From a virus: a stretch of DNA of 58,877 nt. The position numbers and the translations under genes are program-made. The notes under the pieces are model-generated. The model did not search any database and had not been told where the DNA came from. It saw nothing but the letters and a program-made list of their open reading frames with translations. The DNA is taken from positions 1-58,877 of IMG/VR virus record IMGVR_UViG_3300024229_000994; one strand, 5' to 3'. This document shows, one piece after another, positions 8,673 to 16,855 of this stretch (position 1 is its first letter; each line of letters begins with the position of its first letter).

Positions 8673-8721
8673 AAATGCCCACCATCCATCCCCTATTTAG
8701 CGTTTAGTTATGCCCCGGCCT
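8649..8721 (-). ncRNA. Possible late small RNA of about 73 nt
   Basis: A perfect TATAAATA box (8727-8734, minus strand) lies downstream of the terminator at 8755-8786 and upstream of the terminator at 8649-8672. Standard late-promoter geometry predicts a start near 8721 and an RNA of about 73 bases. No convincing gene lies in it; a 16-codon frame starting at 8689 runs through the terminator hairpin and is unlikely to be real. Confidence 0.35.
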
Positions 8722-8726
8722 ATTTT

Positions 8727-8734
8727 TATTTATA
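8727..8734 (-). promoter_or_regulatory. Orphan T4-late-type promoter TATAAATA
   Basis: Perfect octamer with no start codon at the usual distance. It may drive the candidate small RNA or a longer leader for the fibre gene. Confidence 0.5.
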
Positions 8735-8754
8735 CGAACAATAGGGTTTCGATA

Positions 8755-8786
8755 CAAAAAAGCGCGACCCCTTTCGAGATCACGCT
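8755..8786 (-). terminator. Rho-independent terminator of the outer-membrane-protein-like gene
   Basis: On the minus strand an 11-bp stem with G-U pairs closes a GAAA tetraloop (8761-8786) and is followed by six T. It lies 35 bases beyond the stop codon of the gene at 8821-9564. Confidence 0.8.
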
Positions 8787-8820
8787 ATCAGAGATAAACT
8801 CTGGTGGTTCTAATTATTTA

Positions 8821-9564
8821 TTAGAATGAGTAGGCAAGACCTACCGTAACTGATGTATCAAAATCACCATCAGTACCTTCAGACGAAATACCATTAGCGA
8901 TACCAAGATCATTCTTTAGTGCATTAAACTGCACAAATACAGGAATTACATCATTAATAGTTGATGTAATTCTTACATAACCATGAACATATTCAAAGTC
9001 TTCATCATAACCGAAAGACTGACCATATTCACCACCTACAGTAACATCTGCATACTTAGCATCAAATGTCTTTGAAACATTAAATGCTGGTGTAGTGATA
9101 GTACTATCAGTGCTAGTACCAGCTTCGCTACCATCTTCAAAAGCTACGGTAACTGATGTATCGACGAACTCAAACCAATTGAGATCATATGCACCATTGA
9201 GCTCGAAAGTGGTATCAGCATCTTCACCAGTATGTACAACAAGACGTGTATCAATACCACCGAGAGGAGTGTTAAGATAAGTACCTACCGTACCGTGTAG
9301 TTGATAGTCTTCAGTATTAACATACTCTAAACTACCGACAAAAGCAAGCCCTTGAAAGTTACCGAGCTTTGTAGATGCTTTAACATAAGCTGAATCTTGA
9401 GCTCCATATAGACCACCTGAAATACGCTTTTCATAATAGCCTACCTCAGTATCTAGTTTCCAGTTCTTTTCCGTTACTACTTCTTGAGCTTCGCATTTAC
9501 TACACATTGTAAACAATGCAATAGCAGCAACTACTGCTCCGATAATAATATATTTCTTATTCAT
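8821..9564 (-). CDS. Exported outer-membrane beta-barrel-like protein
   Basis: The 247-residue product starts with two lysines and a hydrophobic segment (residues 6-20), then CSKCEAQ, a plausible signal-peptidase I site near residue 26. The mature part alternates polar and hydrophobic residues in repeated strands rich in Thr, Val, Tyr and Gly, and ends in GLAYSF with a terminal Phe, the classic beta-barrel assembly signal of Gram-negative outer-membrane proteins. Phage-encoded porin-like proteins can change the host surface and block superinfection; that role is inferred. It has its own TTGAAC-17-TATAAT promoter, an AAAGG-like ribosome-binding site and a strong terminator, so it is an independent unit. 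Confidence 0.65.
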   Translation of the reverse strand: MNKKYIIIGAVVAAIALFTMCSKCEAQEVVTEKNWKLDTEVGYYEKRISGGLYGAQDSAYVKASTKLGNFQGLAFVGSLEYVNTEDYQLHGTVGTYLNTPLGGIDTRLVVHTGEDADTTFELNGAYDLNWFEFVDTSVTVAFEDGSEAGTSTDSTITTPAFNVSKTFDAKYADVTVGGEYGQSFGYDEDFEYVHGYVRITSTINDVIPVFVQFNALKNDLGIANGISSEGTDGDFDTSVTVGLAYSF

Positions 9565-9572
9565 AGCCTTTA

Positions 9573-9601
9573 ATTATATACTACGATTCACAGGTGTTCA
9601 A
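9573..9601 (-). promoter_or_regulatory. Sigma70-like promoter of the beta-barrel gene
   Basis: TTGAAC and TATAAT are separated by 17 bases. The -10 box ends 8 bases before the ATG at 9564, and an AAAGG motif lies between. Confidence 0.65.
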
Positions 9602-9604
9602 CTA

Positions 9605-10666
9605 TTAAAGATCAAAATCTTCAAAGACTTCTTCATCGATTTCTGTATCCCGTGCGCCTATCTTATAGGAGCTAATCTCAGTTTCTTGCGGAGCTACTTG
9701 AACTTTAGAGCTATCCGTAAAACTATTCAACCAGCCACCGATTGGATTTGTAGGTTGATCAAATATCTTATTATATCCTAATGATCGGAGACGTGAGTTA
9801 GCTAACCATTCAATATACCCGCTTAGCATTTCAGAGTTTAAACCGAGTAATGAGCCTTGCGAGAAGAGATACTCACCCCACTTCTTTTCATTTTCAGCTG
9901 CTAGACCATACATGTCATAAATCTTCTGCTCGTTATCCTTAACTACTTGCTGGAAACCTTCATCTTTATTTTCTTTCCAGTACTTGATAATGTTTTGAGT
10001 AATAGCTGCGTGTAAGTTTTCGTCACGTGCAATCAACCCGATAATCTTAGAGTTACCTTCCATCTTACCTTTGTATCCAAAGAAAAAAGAACAAGCAAAC
10101 GAGGTATAAAATGATAATCCTTCAGTAATCTGCGTTGATAATACCGCGTTAAAAATCTTCTGTTTAATATCGCTTGTATCATCACCGAGTAATGTATTAT
10201 AAGCGCTACTAATCTCTGTAGCTCTCCTCACAATTTCTTTATCTTCTAAGATAGAATCAAAGAATTGAGTTGCATCTTTTGCGATATTTTGCAGTGTATA
10301 CGTATACGAGTAACTATGAATTGTTTCAAATCTTGCCCAAGTAGTCATGCAAATTTCAAGTTCTGGATTCGAAACATAATTTTTAATATTATGAATACTT
10401 CTAGAGAGCATACTATCGGTCATAGTTTGCCATCTAAGATTACTATTAAAGATAAATCTCTCCGTATCGGAAAGATTTTCGTAATCATTACGATCTTTCG
10501 TCAGTGATACCTCTTCAGGTAACCAGTGAAATTCTTCTTGCTTTCTCCACAGGTCGAAAAACTTAGGATATTTAAACCTATCATATCTTTGCAGAGCTAA
10601 ATCCTCTCCAAGAAACATTGGTTGTTTTGTTGTATCTACATTAGTTGTGTTTAAGACAGTTTCCAT
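9605..10666 (-). CDS. nrdB: Ribonucleoside-diphosphate reductase beta subunit, class Ia
   Basis: The 353-residue protein aligns with class Ia NrdB throughout. It supplies the tyrosyl radical that starts reduction of ribonucleotides to deoxyribonucleotides. Di-iron ligands and radical site are intact: Asp in TMTDSM, Glu and His in ETIHS, the radical Tyr three residues later (SYSY), Glu in TEGLSF, and Glu/His in RDENLH. The gene follows nrdA by 20 bases and has an AAGGG ribosome-binding site about 11 bases upstream of its ATG. With nrdA, thyX and thioredoxin it supplies dNTPs for phage replication. Confidence 0.93.
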   Translation of the reverse strand: METVLNTTNVDTTKQPMFLGEDLALQRYDRFKYPKFFDLWRKQEEFHWLPEEVSLTKDRNDYENLSDTERFIFNSNLRWQTMTDSMLSRSIHNIKNYVSNPELEICMTTWARFETIHSYSYTYTLQNIAKDATQFFDSILEDKEIVRRATEISSAYNTLLGDDTSDIKQKIFNAVLSTQITEGLSFYTSFACSFFFGYKGKMEGNSKIIGLIARDENLHAAITQNIIKYWKENKDEGFQQVVKDNEQKIYDMYGLAAENEKKWGEYLFSQGSLLGLNSEMLSGYIEWLANSRLRSLGYNKIFDQPTNPIGGWLNSFTDSSKVQVAPQETEISSYKIGARDTEIDEEVFEDFDL

Positions 10667-10686
10667 AAATTTTTATTCCCTTTATA

Positions 10687-12951
10687 TTATAATGCGCATG
10701 CACCAGATTCACATTCATTATCAATCTGTTCCTCTTCCCCCATGCTCTGTTTATCACCGTCATCAGTATTTAGATAATAACCGGTTCTCCAACCTAACTT
10801 ATATGCTAGAAGAATCTCTTTAATTACTTTTGAATCTGGTAATGCACCATTTTCGTAATGAGCGTAATTATAGTACATATTAGCACTAATACTCATATCA
10901 ATCCATTTTTGTAATGCACCAACAATCTTAATAAGACCTTCATTATCTTCCATTTCATACGCTAACGTATACTTATTTTTAAGAGATGAGTAGTTCGGCA
11001 CAATAACAGGTAGTGTACGAGCTTTTGATTTTTTATAGGTAATGTAGTTTCTAATAGGTTCTATGCCATTCGTAGAGCACTGAATTACCGATGAGCTCTC
11101 ACATGGCATTATAGCAGATACGGTGCTATGGCGCAGGCCATGCTCTTTAATTCTCTCTCTCAGACCTTCCCAGTCCATAGCATGATCACGAGTTACAAAC
11201 TCATCAATTTCCTTCTTATACGTATCGATTGGTAACCATCCCTGGCTATATTTTGTTTTATTAAATTTAGGACATTTACCCTTCTCACTCGCAATATTAC
11301 AAGATGAGCTAAGAAGAAAATACTGAATCTTCTCCATAAGTTCATCCGCTACGTTTGGTGCTTCTGCATCCGTATACTTAACGCCGTGTTTAGCGAGATA
11401 AGCTGCAAAGTTCGTTACCCCAATACCTAGAGATCTTCTATTCTTAGTAAAGTTTTCAGCAGCAGGTAAGAAGTAATCTTGGTAATCAATTAACTGATCT
11501 AGAATACGTACAATAATATCACATACCTTTTCCATCTCTGCATCTGAGTTAACTTCCAGTACATTAATAGCTGATAAGATACAGATACCAATCTCAGCAT
11601 CTTTATCATCTAAATGCTGGAGAGGTTTAGTAGGATGTAATACCTCAACGCATAGATTAGTCATCTTAACATCGTCATTCCACGCTGAACGTTGATTACA
11701 GTGATCAATATTCATGAAGTATATACGACCAGTCTCTACTCTTTCCTTAACGAACAAAGACATTAGCTGTCTTGCTTTAACCGTCTTCTTAAACTTAAGG
11801 CTTGTCTTACGTTCATATAACTCATATAACTCATCAAAATTTTCATGACCGAAAGCATCGTATAATTCTTTAGCTTCGTAGGGAGAAAAAAGAGTTACGT
11901 CCTCGTTCTTTAGAAATCTTTTATAAAAGAGCTCGCTGAACTGAATACAGTAATCAAGTTTACGCACGCGATTGTCGTCTGTACCAGAATTATTCTTGAG
12001 TACCAACATATCTTCAGCTTCATAATGCCAAAACGGAAAGTTGACCGTAGCTGAACCACCGCGGATACCATTCTGATGGCATGACTTAACAGTAGATTCC
12101 ATTAGCTTTAGAAAGGGAATCACCCCGGTATGAACCACCTCACCATTACGGATAGGAGAATTAAGCGGTCGAATTCGACCGATATTTAACCCTATACCAT
12201 ATCTTGAACCGGTTGCATAGCCGGCAGCTGTCGATGACGAGAAGATAGAGGGGAGAGTATCGTCGATATCAATTAAGCAACAAGACGCATATTGTCTAAT
12301 TTGACTACGTACACCTGCCATAAGCGGAGTTGGTATGTTAATTTTAAATTTAGAGAAATAATCGTATGCCTTCTTTACATACTGCATACGTGTTTGACCT
12401 TCATATTGACCGAAGCATACCATCGCAATAATCATATAAGCAAACTGCGGGGTTTCATAAATCTTCTGAGTCGATCGATCTTGAATTAGATACTTATCGC
12501 ATAATTGCCTCATACCGGCGTATGTAAAGTTATTGTCTCTATCATGCTGAATATACTCATCTAATTTATTAATTTCTTTCTCAGTATAGAGCATCAAAAT
12601 GTCTTCATCGTACACATCGTATTCATGCACATTTTTATTAATAAAATCAACAAGCTTAGGTGGATTCTTACCGCCCCAGACGTCTTTACGTAACTGATAG
12701 GATAATAAACGCGACGCGACAAATTGATAATTTGGCGTTGCGAGTGAAATTAAATTAACAGCTGAGTCAATTAATACATTATGAATTTCATCAGTTGTTA
12801 TACCTTCTTTCATTTGAAGCTTGGCGTTAATCTCGATATCAGAAGCTGTAACTCCTTTAATATCTTCAACCGCCCAATTAACAACCTTGTGAATCTTCTC
12901 TACGTCATATGGGACTGATTCACCGTTTCTTTTTACAATATTCATATTCAT
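10687..12951 (-). CDS. nrdA: Ribonucleoside-diphosphate reductase alpha subunit, class Ia
   Basis: The 754-residue catalytic subunit has an N-terminal ATP-cone (IVKRNGESVPYDVEKI, residues 5-20), so dATP feedback may be retained. Active-site cysteines are present in SCCLID and NLCVEV (the N-x-C-x-E motif), and the C-terminus ends CESGACAL, giving the CxxxC pair reduced by thioredoxin. Length matches bacterial and T4 NrdA. It lies just upstream of nrdB. A TATAAT box lies 10 bases before the start, but no matching -35 box was found. Confidence 0.94.
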   Translation of the reverse strand: MNMNIVKRNGESVPYDVEKIHKVVNWAVEDIKGVTASDIEINAKLQMKEGITTDEIHNVLIDSAVNLISLATPNYQFVASRLLSYQLRKDVWGGKNPPKLVDFINKNVHEYDVYDEDILMLYTEKEINKLDEYIQHDRDNNFTYAGMRQLCDKYLIQDRSTQKIYETPQFAYMIIAMVCFGQYEGQTRMQYVKKAYDYFSKFKINIPTPLMAGVRSQIRQYASCCLIDIDDTLPSIFSSSTAAGYATGSRYGIGLNIGRIRPLNSPIRNGEVVHTGVIPFLKLMESTVKSCHQNGIRGGSATVNFPFWHYEAEDMLVLKNNSGTDDNRVRKLDYCIQFSELFYKRFLKNEDVTLFSPYEAKELYDAFGHENFDELYELYERKTSLKFKKTVKARQLMSLFVKERVETGRIYFMNIDHCNQRSAWNDDVKMTNLCVEVLHPTKPLQHLDDKDAEIGICILSAINVLEVNSDAEMEKVCDIIVRILDQLIDYQDYFLPAAENFTKNRRSLGIGVTNFAAYLAKHGVKYTDAEAPNVADELMEKIQYFLLSSSCNIASEKGKCPKFNKTKYSQGWLPIDTYKKEIDEFVTRDHAMDWEGLRERIKEHGLRHSTVSAIMPCESSSVIQCSTNGIEPIRNYITYKKSKARTLPVIVPNYSSLKNKYTLAYEMEDNEGLIKIVGALQKWIDMSISANMYYNYAHYENGALPDSKVIKEILLAYKLGWRTGYYLNTDDGDKQSMGEEEQIDNECESGACAL

Positions 12952-12962
12952 TATTTACAAAA

Positions 12963-13472
12963 TTATACTAGGATTAATAGCTTGAATGCACCGAATTTTT
13001 GGAAATCAAACTTATCTTCGTTAAGATTTAAGAGATGCTGTAATATTTTATTATCATCTCTAATACTATCATTAGTTATTTTTTTAAAGTGTTTAAAATC
13101 AACAGGATATACTCTCTTATTGAGATATGAGTATGCATCTTTACATGACATATTATGTTCATCTAGAATAGTTTCGTAGATATTAATATTCATATTACCG
13201 GCGACTTCTTGATTTAGTAATGTCTTAGCTAATACGGCACCAACTGCATTTAGAGATATAAACAACCCGTATAGCGGTAATACGCTAAATCCATCTTTAT
13301 TTTCGAATATAAAAAGACGCTTTTTTGGATTATATTTTTCGCAAATTTCTAGGCGCTGGTTATCATATTCATTCTTTATAGCGAACCCCAAAAATAAGCA
13401 AGGTAACTTTTCGTCGAACGCGTCAAATGAGTCTGTATTAACTGGCTGTTCTGTTAATGATATATCAATCAT
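12963..13472 (-). CDS. Hypothetical protein
   Basis: This 169-residue soluble protein was not recognised. It has a hydrophobic middle (about 65-95) that looks like a buried helix-strand core rather than a membrane span. It is the second of three small genes (14067 to 12963) read in order before nrdA, with only 2 bases between it and the preceding gene and 11 to nrdA. It may be part of a nucleotide or replication support operon. Confidence 0.6.
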   Translation of the reverse strand: MIDISLTEQPVNTDSFDAFDEKLPCLFLGFAIKNEYDNQRLEICEKYNPKKRLFIFENKDGFSVLPLYGLFISLNAVGAVLAKTLLNQEVAGNMNINIYETILDEHNMSCKDAYSYLNKRVYPVDFKHFKKITNDSIRDDNKILQHLLNLNEDKFDFQKFGAFKLLILV

Positions 13473-13474
13473 GG

Positions 13475-13696
13475 TTACATGCTAATATCGCTAACAATTG
13501 ATCCTGTCTGCATGTTGATTGTTCTAATCTTATCACCCGAATAAGGTGTTTGGATAGTTACAGATACCATATCACCAGCAATTGCCAGATTTGTATAATT
13601 ACCTGGTGGTAATGAGTGAGTACGGTATATACCACCTGAAACGGCATCAAATATCTCAATTTTATCTTTTCTAATCCTTGCTGTTAATGTTTTCAT
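13475..13696 (-). CDS. Small hypothetical beta-rich protein
   Basis: This 73-residue protein has repeated short strands with DAVSGGIYRTHSL and NMQTGSIV segments, suggesting a small beta-barrel or SH3-like fold. No function was recognised. It overlaps the upstream gene's stop by 4 bases. It has a TTGAAA-16-TATAAT promoter 6 bases before the ATG and a GGAG motif between, so it could use either a leaderless or a weak leadered start. Confidence 0.55.
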   Translation of the reverse strand: MKTLTARIRKDKIEIFDAVSGGIYRTHSLPPGNYTNLAIAGDMVSVTIQTPYSGDKIRTINMQTGSIVSDISM

Positions 13697-14061
13697 ACTC
13701 CAATTATATACTGGTTTATAAAATTTTCAACGTCATTATCAGATTTATTATAAGTAAAGCATGTTAATGCCTCGTTAAATGTTGGATGGTCTTTTAAGAT
13801 ACTAACTTTAAGAAATGCAGCTTCTATACTGGTAAGAGTCTCATCATTAGGTAGAGGTGTTTTATCATCAACATTTAAAATCTTTCGAATATCTACAACT
13901 TTATATCCTTTTTTAAGAAAGCTTTTTACTTCTCTGCATATATACATCTCATTTAACTTTTCTTCAGAGCCATATTCATCTATTTTTTTCTGTAAAAAGT
14001 CACCGGAATAAATAGTTTGCTTACCAGTGACAACACAAGTTATCTTTTTTGTCTTTGCCAT
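13693..14061 (-). CDS. Hypothetical protein with N-terminal Cys segment
   Basis: The product (122 residues from the ATG at 14061; 124 from an ATG at 14067) starts with MAKTKKITCVVTGK and has a second Cys in YICREVKSF. It is mostly helical. The 14061 start is preferred because a TTGAAT-17-TATAAT promoter ends 7 bases upstream, the spacing used by other early genes here. No family was recognised. It is followed by two small genes and nrdA on the same strand. Confidence 0.55.
   Translation of the reverse strand: MAKTKKITCVVTGKQTIYSGDFLQKKIDEYGSEEKLNEMYICREVKSFLKKGYKVVDIRKILNVDDKTPLPNDETLTSIEAAFLKVSILKDHPTFNEALTCFTYNKSDNDVENFINQYIIGV
13703..13730 (-). promoter_or_regulatory. Sigma70-like promoter
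   Basis: TTGAAA-16-TATAAT on the minus strand, 6 bases before the ATG at 13696 and inside the end of the preceding gene. Confidence 0.5.
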
Positions 14062-14068
14062 TAACATA

Positions 14069-14097
14069 ATTATAATAAATATTTATATGAAATTCAA
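14069..14097 (-). promoter_or_regulatory. Sigma70-like promoter for the gene at 14061
   Basis: TTGAAT-17-TATAAT on the minus strand, ending 7 bases before the ATG at 14061. It overlaps the opposite-strand late promoter of the gene at 14087. Confidence 0.5.
14074..14081 (+). promoter_or_regulatory. T4-late-type promoter AATAAATA
   Basis: Exactly 5 bases upstream of the ATG at 14087. Confidence 0.6.
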
Positions 14098-14317
14098 TAG
14101 CCTAGTTGATAATATATTAGAAGATTTCCGTGCACCTATAGATGTTCAACGCCCAGGTAAAGTTAAACCACGTGGTAAATTTGGTACAGTTAACCCTCAA
14201 TTAAATGTACCTCATAGTACGAAATCAGTTAGCGGATTTAAAGGTCAACCAGGCGGTAAGATGAATACGCTATTTATTAAGTTACCGAAGCGTAAAAAGA
14301 AATCTACCAAGAAGTAG
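14087..14317 (+). CDS. Small basic protein with capsid-targeting-like leader
   Basis: The 76-residue product begins MKFNSLVDNILEDF, with I-L-E at residues 10-12 matching the T4 gp21 cleavage rule (I/L-x-E). The mature part is Gly/Pro/Lys-rich, unstructured and ends KRKKKSTKK, which suggests DNA contact inside the head. The ATG at 14087 is chosen over an upstream frame extension because the late octamer lies 5 bases before it. It converges with and overlaps the lysozyme-like gene by 14 bases. Confidence 0.65.
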   Translation: MKFNSLVDNILEDFRAPIDVQRPGKVKPRGKFGTVNPQLNVPHSTKSVSGFKGQPGGKMNTLFIKLPKRKKKSTKK

Positions 14318-14855
14318 ATAACCATTTTGCAGCTGCCATTGTAGCTCCTAACGCATCATTCTTCTCTAGAATATTAGACCAAGCTTTCTCATCATAATCT
14401 TGTAATCTTTTTAATGCATCTTTACCAAACGCTTTATGAAATTTAGGTCCAAAATATTGGTGAGAATTTTTGACTAGACTCATAGCAGTTTTAGGTTCAA
14501 CTTGCCAGTAACTTCTAGCAGGGCCACCACCACTCTGCACTCTCGTACGGTAACCAGATTCTACAGCACCTGTTTTTGTTAAGATATCAATAAATTCTTG
14601 CTCTGAATGACCTTCATCACCGGCAAAAATCTTTGCAGCTACCTGTATTGCCATTTTAGCATCTGCGGGTGTTTCAATATCGGCTTTTAGTACTCTTGTA
14701 GCTCGAGCTTCTTTCTGAGGATCGTTACTAGTCTGATAATATTTCGACCAATCTTGTACGAAATCTCCGAATAGAGAGGATGTAGCTAATGCTCCCATCG
14801 CTAAAGCTTTACTCAACTTACCTTCTTCGATATAGTACTCTTTAAACGTCTGCAT
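14304..14855 (-). CDS. Lysozyme/transglycosylase-like protein with capsid-targeting-like leader
   Basis: The 183-residue product starts MQTFKEYYIEEGKL. Residues 1-11 resemble the T4 internal-protein leader (MKTYQEFIAE), with I-E-E at 9-11 as a possible gp21 cleavage site. Residues 88-175 resemble lysozyme-like glycan hydrolases: a GAVESGYRT block with a candidate catalytic Glu at 99, followed by an ARSYWQVEP block at 113-121. The gp5-like spike has no lysozyme domain, so this protein could instead be packaged in the head and delivered during infection. A perfect TATAAATA promoter lies 5 bases upstream. The enzyme assignment is moderate; the leader is clear. Confidence 0.6.
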   Translation of the reverse strand: MQTFKEYYIEEGKLSKALAMGALATSSLFGDFVQDWSKYYQTSNDPQKEARATRVLKADIETPADAKMAIQVAAKIFAGDEGHSEQEFIDILTKTGAVESGYRTRVQSGGGPARSYWQVEPKTAMSLVKNSHQYFGPKFHKAFGKDALKRLQDYDEKAWSNILEKNDALGATMAAAKWLSTSW

Positions 14856-14860
14856 AATAT

Positions 14861-14868
14861 TATTTATA
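14861..14868 (-). promoter_or_regulatory. T4-late-type promoter TATAAATA (lysozyme-like gene)
   Basis: Perfect octamer, exactly 5 bases upstream of the ATG at 14855. Confidence 0.7.
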
Positions 14869-16492
14869 TAAACCTCTCGAGAAAGTACCTGGGTAGTTTA
14901 TTCTTATTACGTATAACAGCATTAAAAATATTTGCATCTAATACATATGTAACGCAATGATCATCTTTACTTCTAATACCTCTACCACACTGCTGTATAA
15001 AATTTGAAAGCATCTTGTTCTCGTACCATTGTTTATCTTGATTGAACATTTTTTTAATTCTATCATCACCTAAAGGTAAATAGGCTGCTTTTACGATAAT
15101 TTGAAATCTTGCTAAATCGCCTTTAAGGTCTACACCGAGTCCAAGAGACGGGCTAACGAGAACAGTAGGGTTCTGAGATTTTTCGTGCATATCGAGAATA
15201 TCTTCATTCTTATTCATTTGATCTCTATATAAAAATCTATTACTATTTGTATTATTCTTAATAAAGCTTGTTATACTATTAGTATGTGTATGTATAATCC
15301 CCTTCTCGTCTTTATGCTTTTCACATATAGCATCAATCTGCTTAACTATAGAAGGTAAAGCCTTCTGGAGATTAGCATGATTTAATTTATTTGTTTGAGA
15401 AATATAAATAGGTGCTTTCGCAGGATCAAAACCGCTATCTGATTCAATGTATTCGTAATCAGCTATACCTAATGTTTTAGCTAAATTTTTATGATCAATA
15501 ATAGTAGCTGACATTAATAAAACCTTATCAGCATATTGAAAGATATATTTGGTTAATGTATTAACTTTAAGAGGTGTAAGCTTTATATTATCTCTATCTA
15601 CTACCTGTACAACATACTCGCATGTTTCCCATGTTTCATCAATTAGAGTTAATGTTCTATGTATATTTTTTAAATACTGTAACTTACCTTTTTCACTCTG
15701 AGTTAGACCTGCTTTCTTCTTCATATTATTATGAAGATCATTCATATGCTCTGTTACCTCTGCACGAATTGTATTAATCCAAGTTCTAACGGTAGATGGT
15801 GAAGTAGATGATAGAGGAAAGATTTTAACCTTAAACACTCGAAGCTTCTTAATATCAATAGTCGCGGAGAATTGCTTAACTATCTCATCTTCTAACTCCG
15901 ATGCTTCATCACAAATAATATAATCTCTATATTTAACGTGATTAGGTAAAGCCAAAAACATATTATAATTCAACGCGCTAAATTTACTTGTTAGTGAATT
16001 ATTACGCGCGTTATAATACGGGCAGATATTTTTGCGCCAGCAATCATCTCTTATATGTCTTGTATGTATACAAGGTGCAGTATCAACATCATAATTAGGA
16101 TCTACCTCACATTGATAATTTGATTTACCTTTAAGTATAGCTGTATCGTCAAATATACTCTTATACTGATCCTGTAATGTTTTAGTGATTGTTAATGCAA
16201 ACGCCCCTGCAGGTAATTCATCTTTACATTCTTGTTCGTATGTATATGAACCTGCTTGATCCATTTTATACGCCTCATATGTATTAATATAATTTTTAAA
16301 TGTTGCAGTTGGATCGCTTGAGACGTTCGCTAATGTTTTTGATACAAAGCTCTTACCAGAACCTGTAGGCGCGCTGCATATAACAAATTTACTACCGCTG
16401 TTAAACGCCTTTTCAATTTGCTGAATAATATTAACCTGCTGATCGTTAGGTTTAAAATTCTCTGGAAAGTTAGCTAAAAAATGGCTTATCAT
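14864..16492 (-). CDS. DinG/XPD-like DNA helicase with Fe-S cysteines
   Basis: The 542-residue superfamily-2 helicase has Walker A APTGSGKS at residues 41-48, DEAS as motif II, an SATI motif III-type segment and a C-terminal QCGRGIR motif VI. Four cysteines between about residues 127 and 158 (NYQC, APC, DDC, NIC) are spaced like the Fe-S cluster of XPD/DinG helicases, which unwind 5' to 3' and resolve forks and R-loops. It would support phage replication or repair. A TTGTTT-16-TATAAT promoter ends 10 bases before the ATG. Confidence 0.85.
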   Translation of the reverse strand: MISHFLANFPENFKPNDQQVNIIQQIEKAFNSGSKFVICSAPTGSGKSFVSKTLANVSSDPTATFKNYINTYEAYKMDQAGSYTYEQECKDELPAGAFALTITKTLQDQYKSIFDDTAILKGKSNYQCEVDPNYDVDTAPCIHTRHIRDDCWRKNICPYYNARNNSLTSKFSALNYNMFLALPNHVKYRDYIICDEASELEDEIVKQFSATIDIKKLRVFKVKIFPLSSTSPSTVRTWINTIRAEVTEHMNDLHNNMKKKAGLTQSEKGKLQYLKNIHRTLTLIDETWETCEYVVQVVDRDNIKLTPLKVNTLTKYIFQYADKVLLMSATIIDHKNLAKTLGIADYEYIESDSGFDPAKAPIYISQTNKLNHANLQKALPSIVKQIDAICEKHKDEKGIIHTHTNSITSFIKNNTNSNRFLYRDQMNKNEDILDMHEKSQNPTVLVSPSLGLGVDLKGDLARFQIIVKAAYLPLGDDRIKKMFNQDKQWYENKMLSNFIQQCGRGIRSKDDHCVTYVLDANIFNAVIRNKNKLPRYFLERFI

Positions 16493-16502
16493 ATATAGCC
16501 AT

Positions 16503-16530
16503 ATTATACATTATACAGCTGATAAAACAA
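16503..16530 (-). promoter_or_regulatory. Sigma70-like promoter of the helicase
   Basis: TTGTTT-16-TATAAT on the minus strand, 10 bases before the helicase ATG and within the end of the upstream gene. Confidence 0.45.
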
Positions 16531-16855
16531 GCATCGAATTATATAGTTTAGATGCTGTTGATGTATTCATCGCCTTTACCTTGTAATATAAACTACTGTC
16601 TTTTAATGTAAAGTCTTCAATATTATAGGAGAAGTTAATATGATCATCGTAAATATTATGAGCATACGGATAAGGTATTTCATATATTTTATGATCACCT
16701 TTTTCGTTTTTTAGAGTAAAATTAAAGTGAAATTCTTTAAATCTAAACAATATTAGCTTACCTTTCTTGAGCGTCTTACCTTCTTTTATATAAAAAACGA
16801 CATCTCTTAATAGGAATTTACTAATACTATCTTCTACACTATCTATATTATTCAT
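16511..16855 (-). CDS. Hypothetical protein
   Basis: This 114-residue protein of alternating charged and aromatic strands was not recognised. It overlaps the upstream DUF2693-like gene by 4 bases, so both are probably co-transcribed with the GroES-like gene. Confidence 0.55.
   Translation of the reverse strand: MNNIDSVEDSISKFLLRDVVFYIKEGKTLKKGKLILFRFKEFHFNFTLKNEKGDHKIYEIPYPYAHNIYDDHINFSYNIEDFTLKDSSLYYKVKAMNTSTASKLYNSMLVLSAV

Noticed and set aside
9605-10666. NrdB checked for loss of metal ligands or radical Tyr (class Ic-like)
   Set aside because: All ligands and the radical tyrosine are present when aligned to E. coli NrdB.
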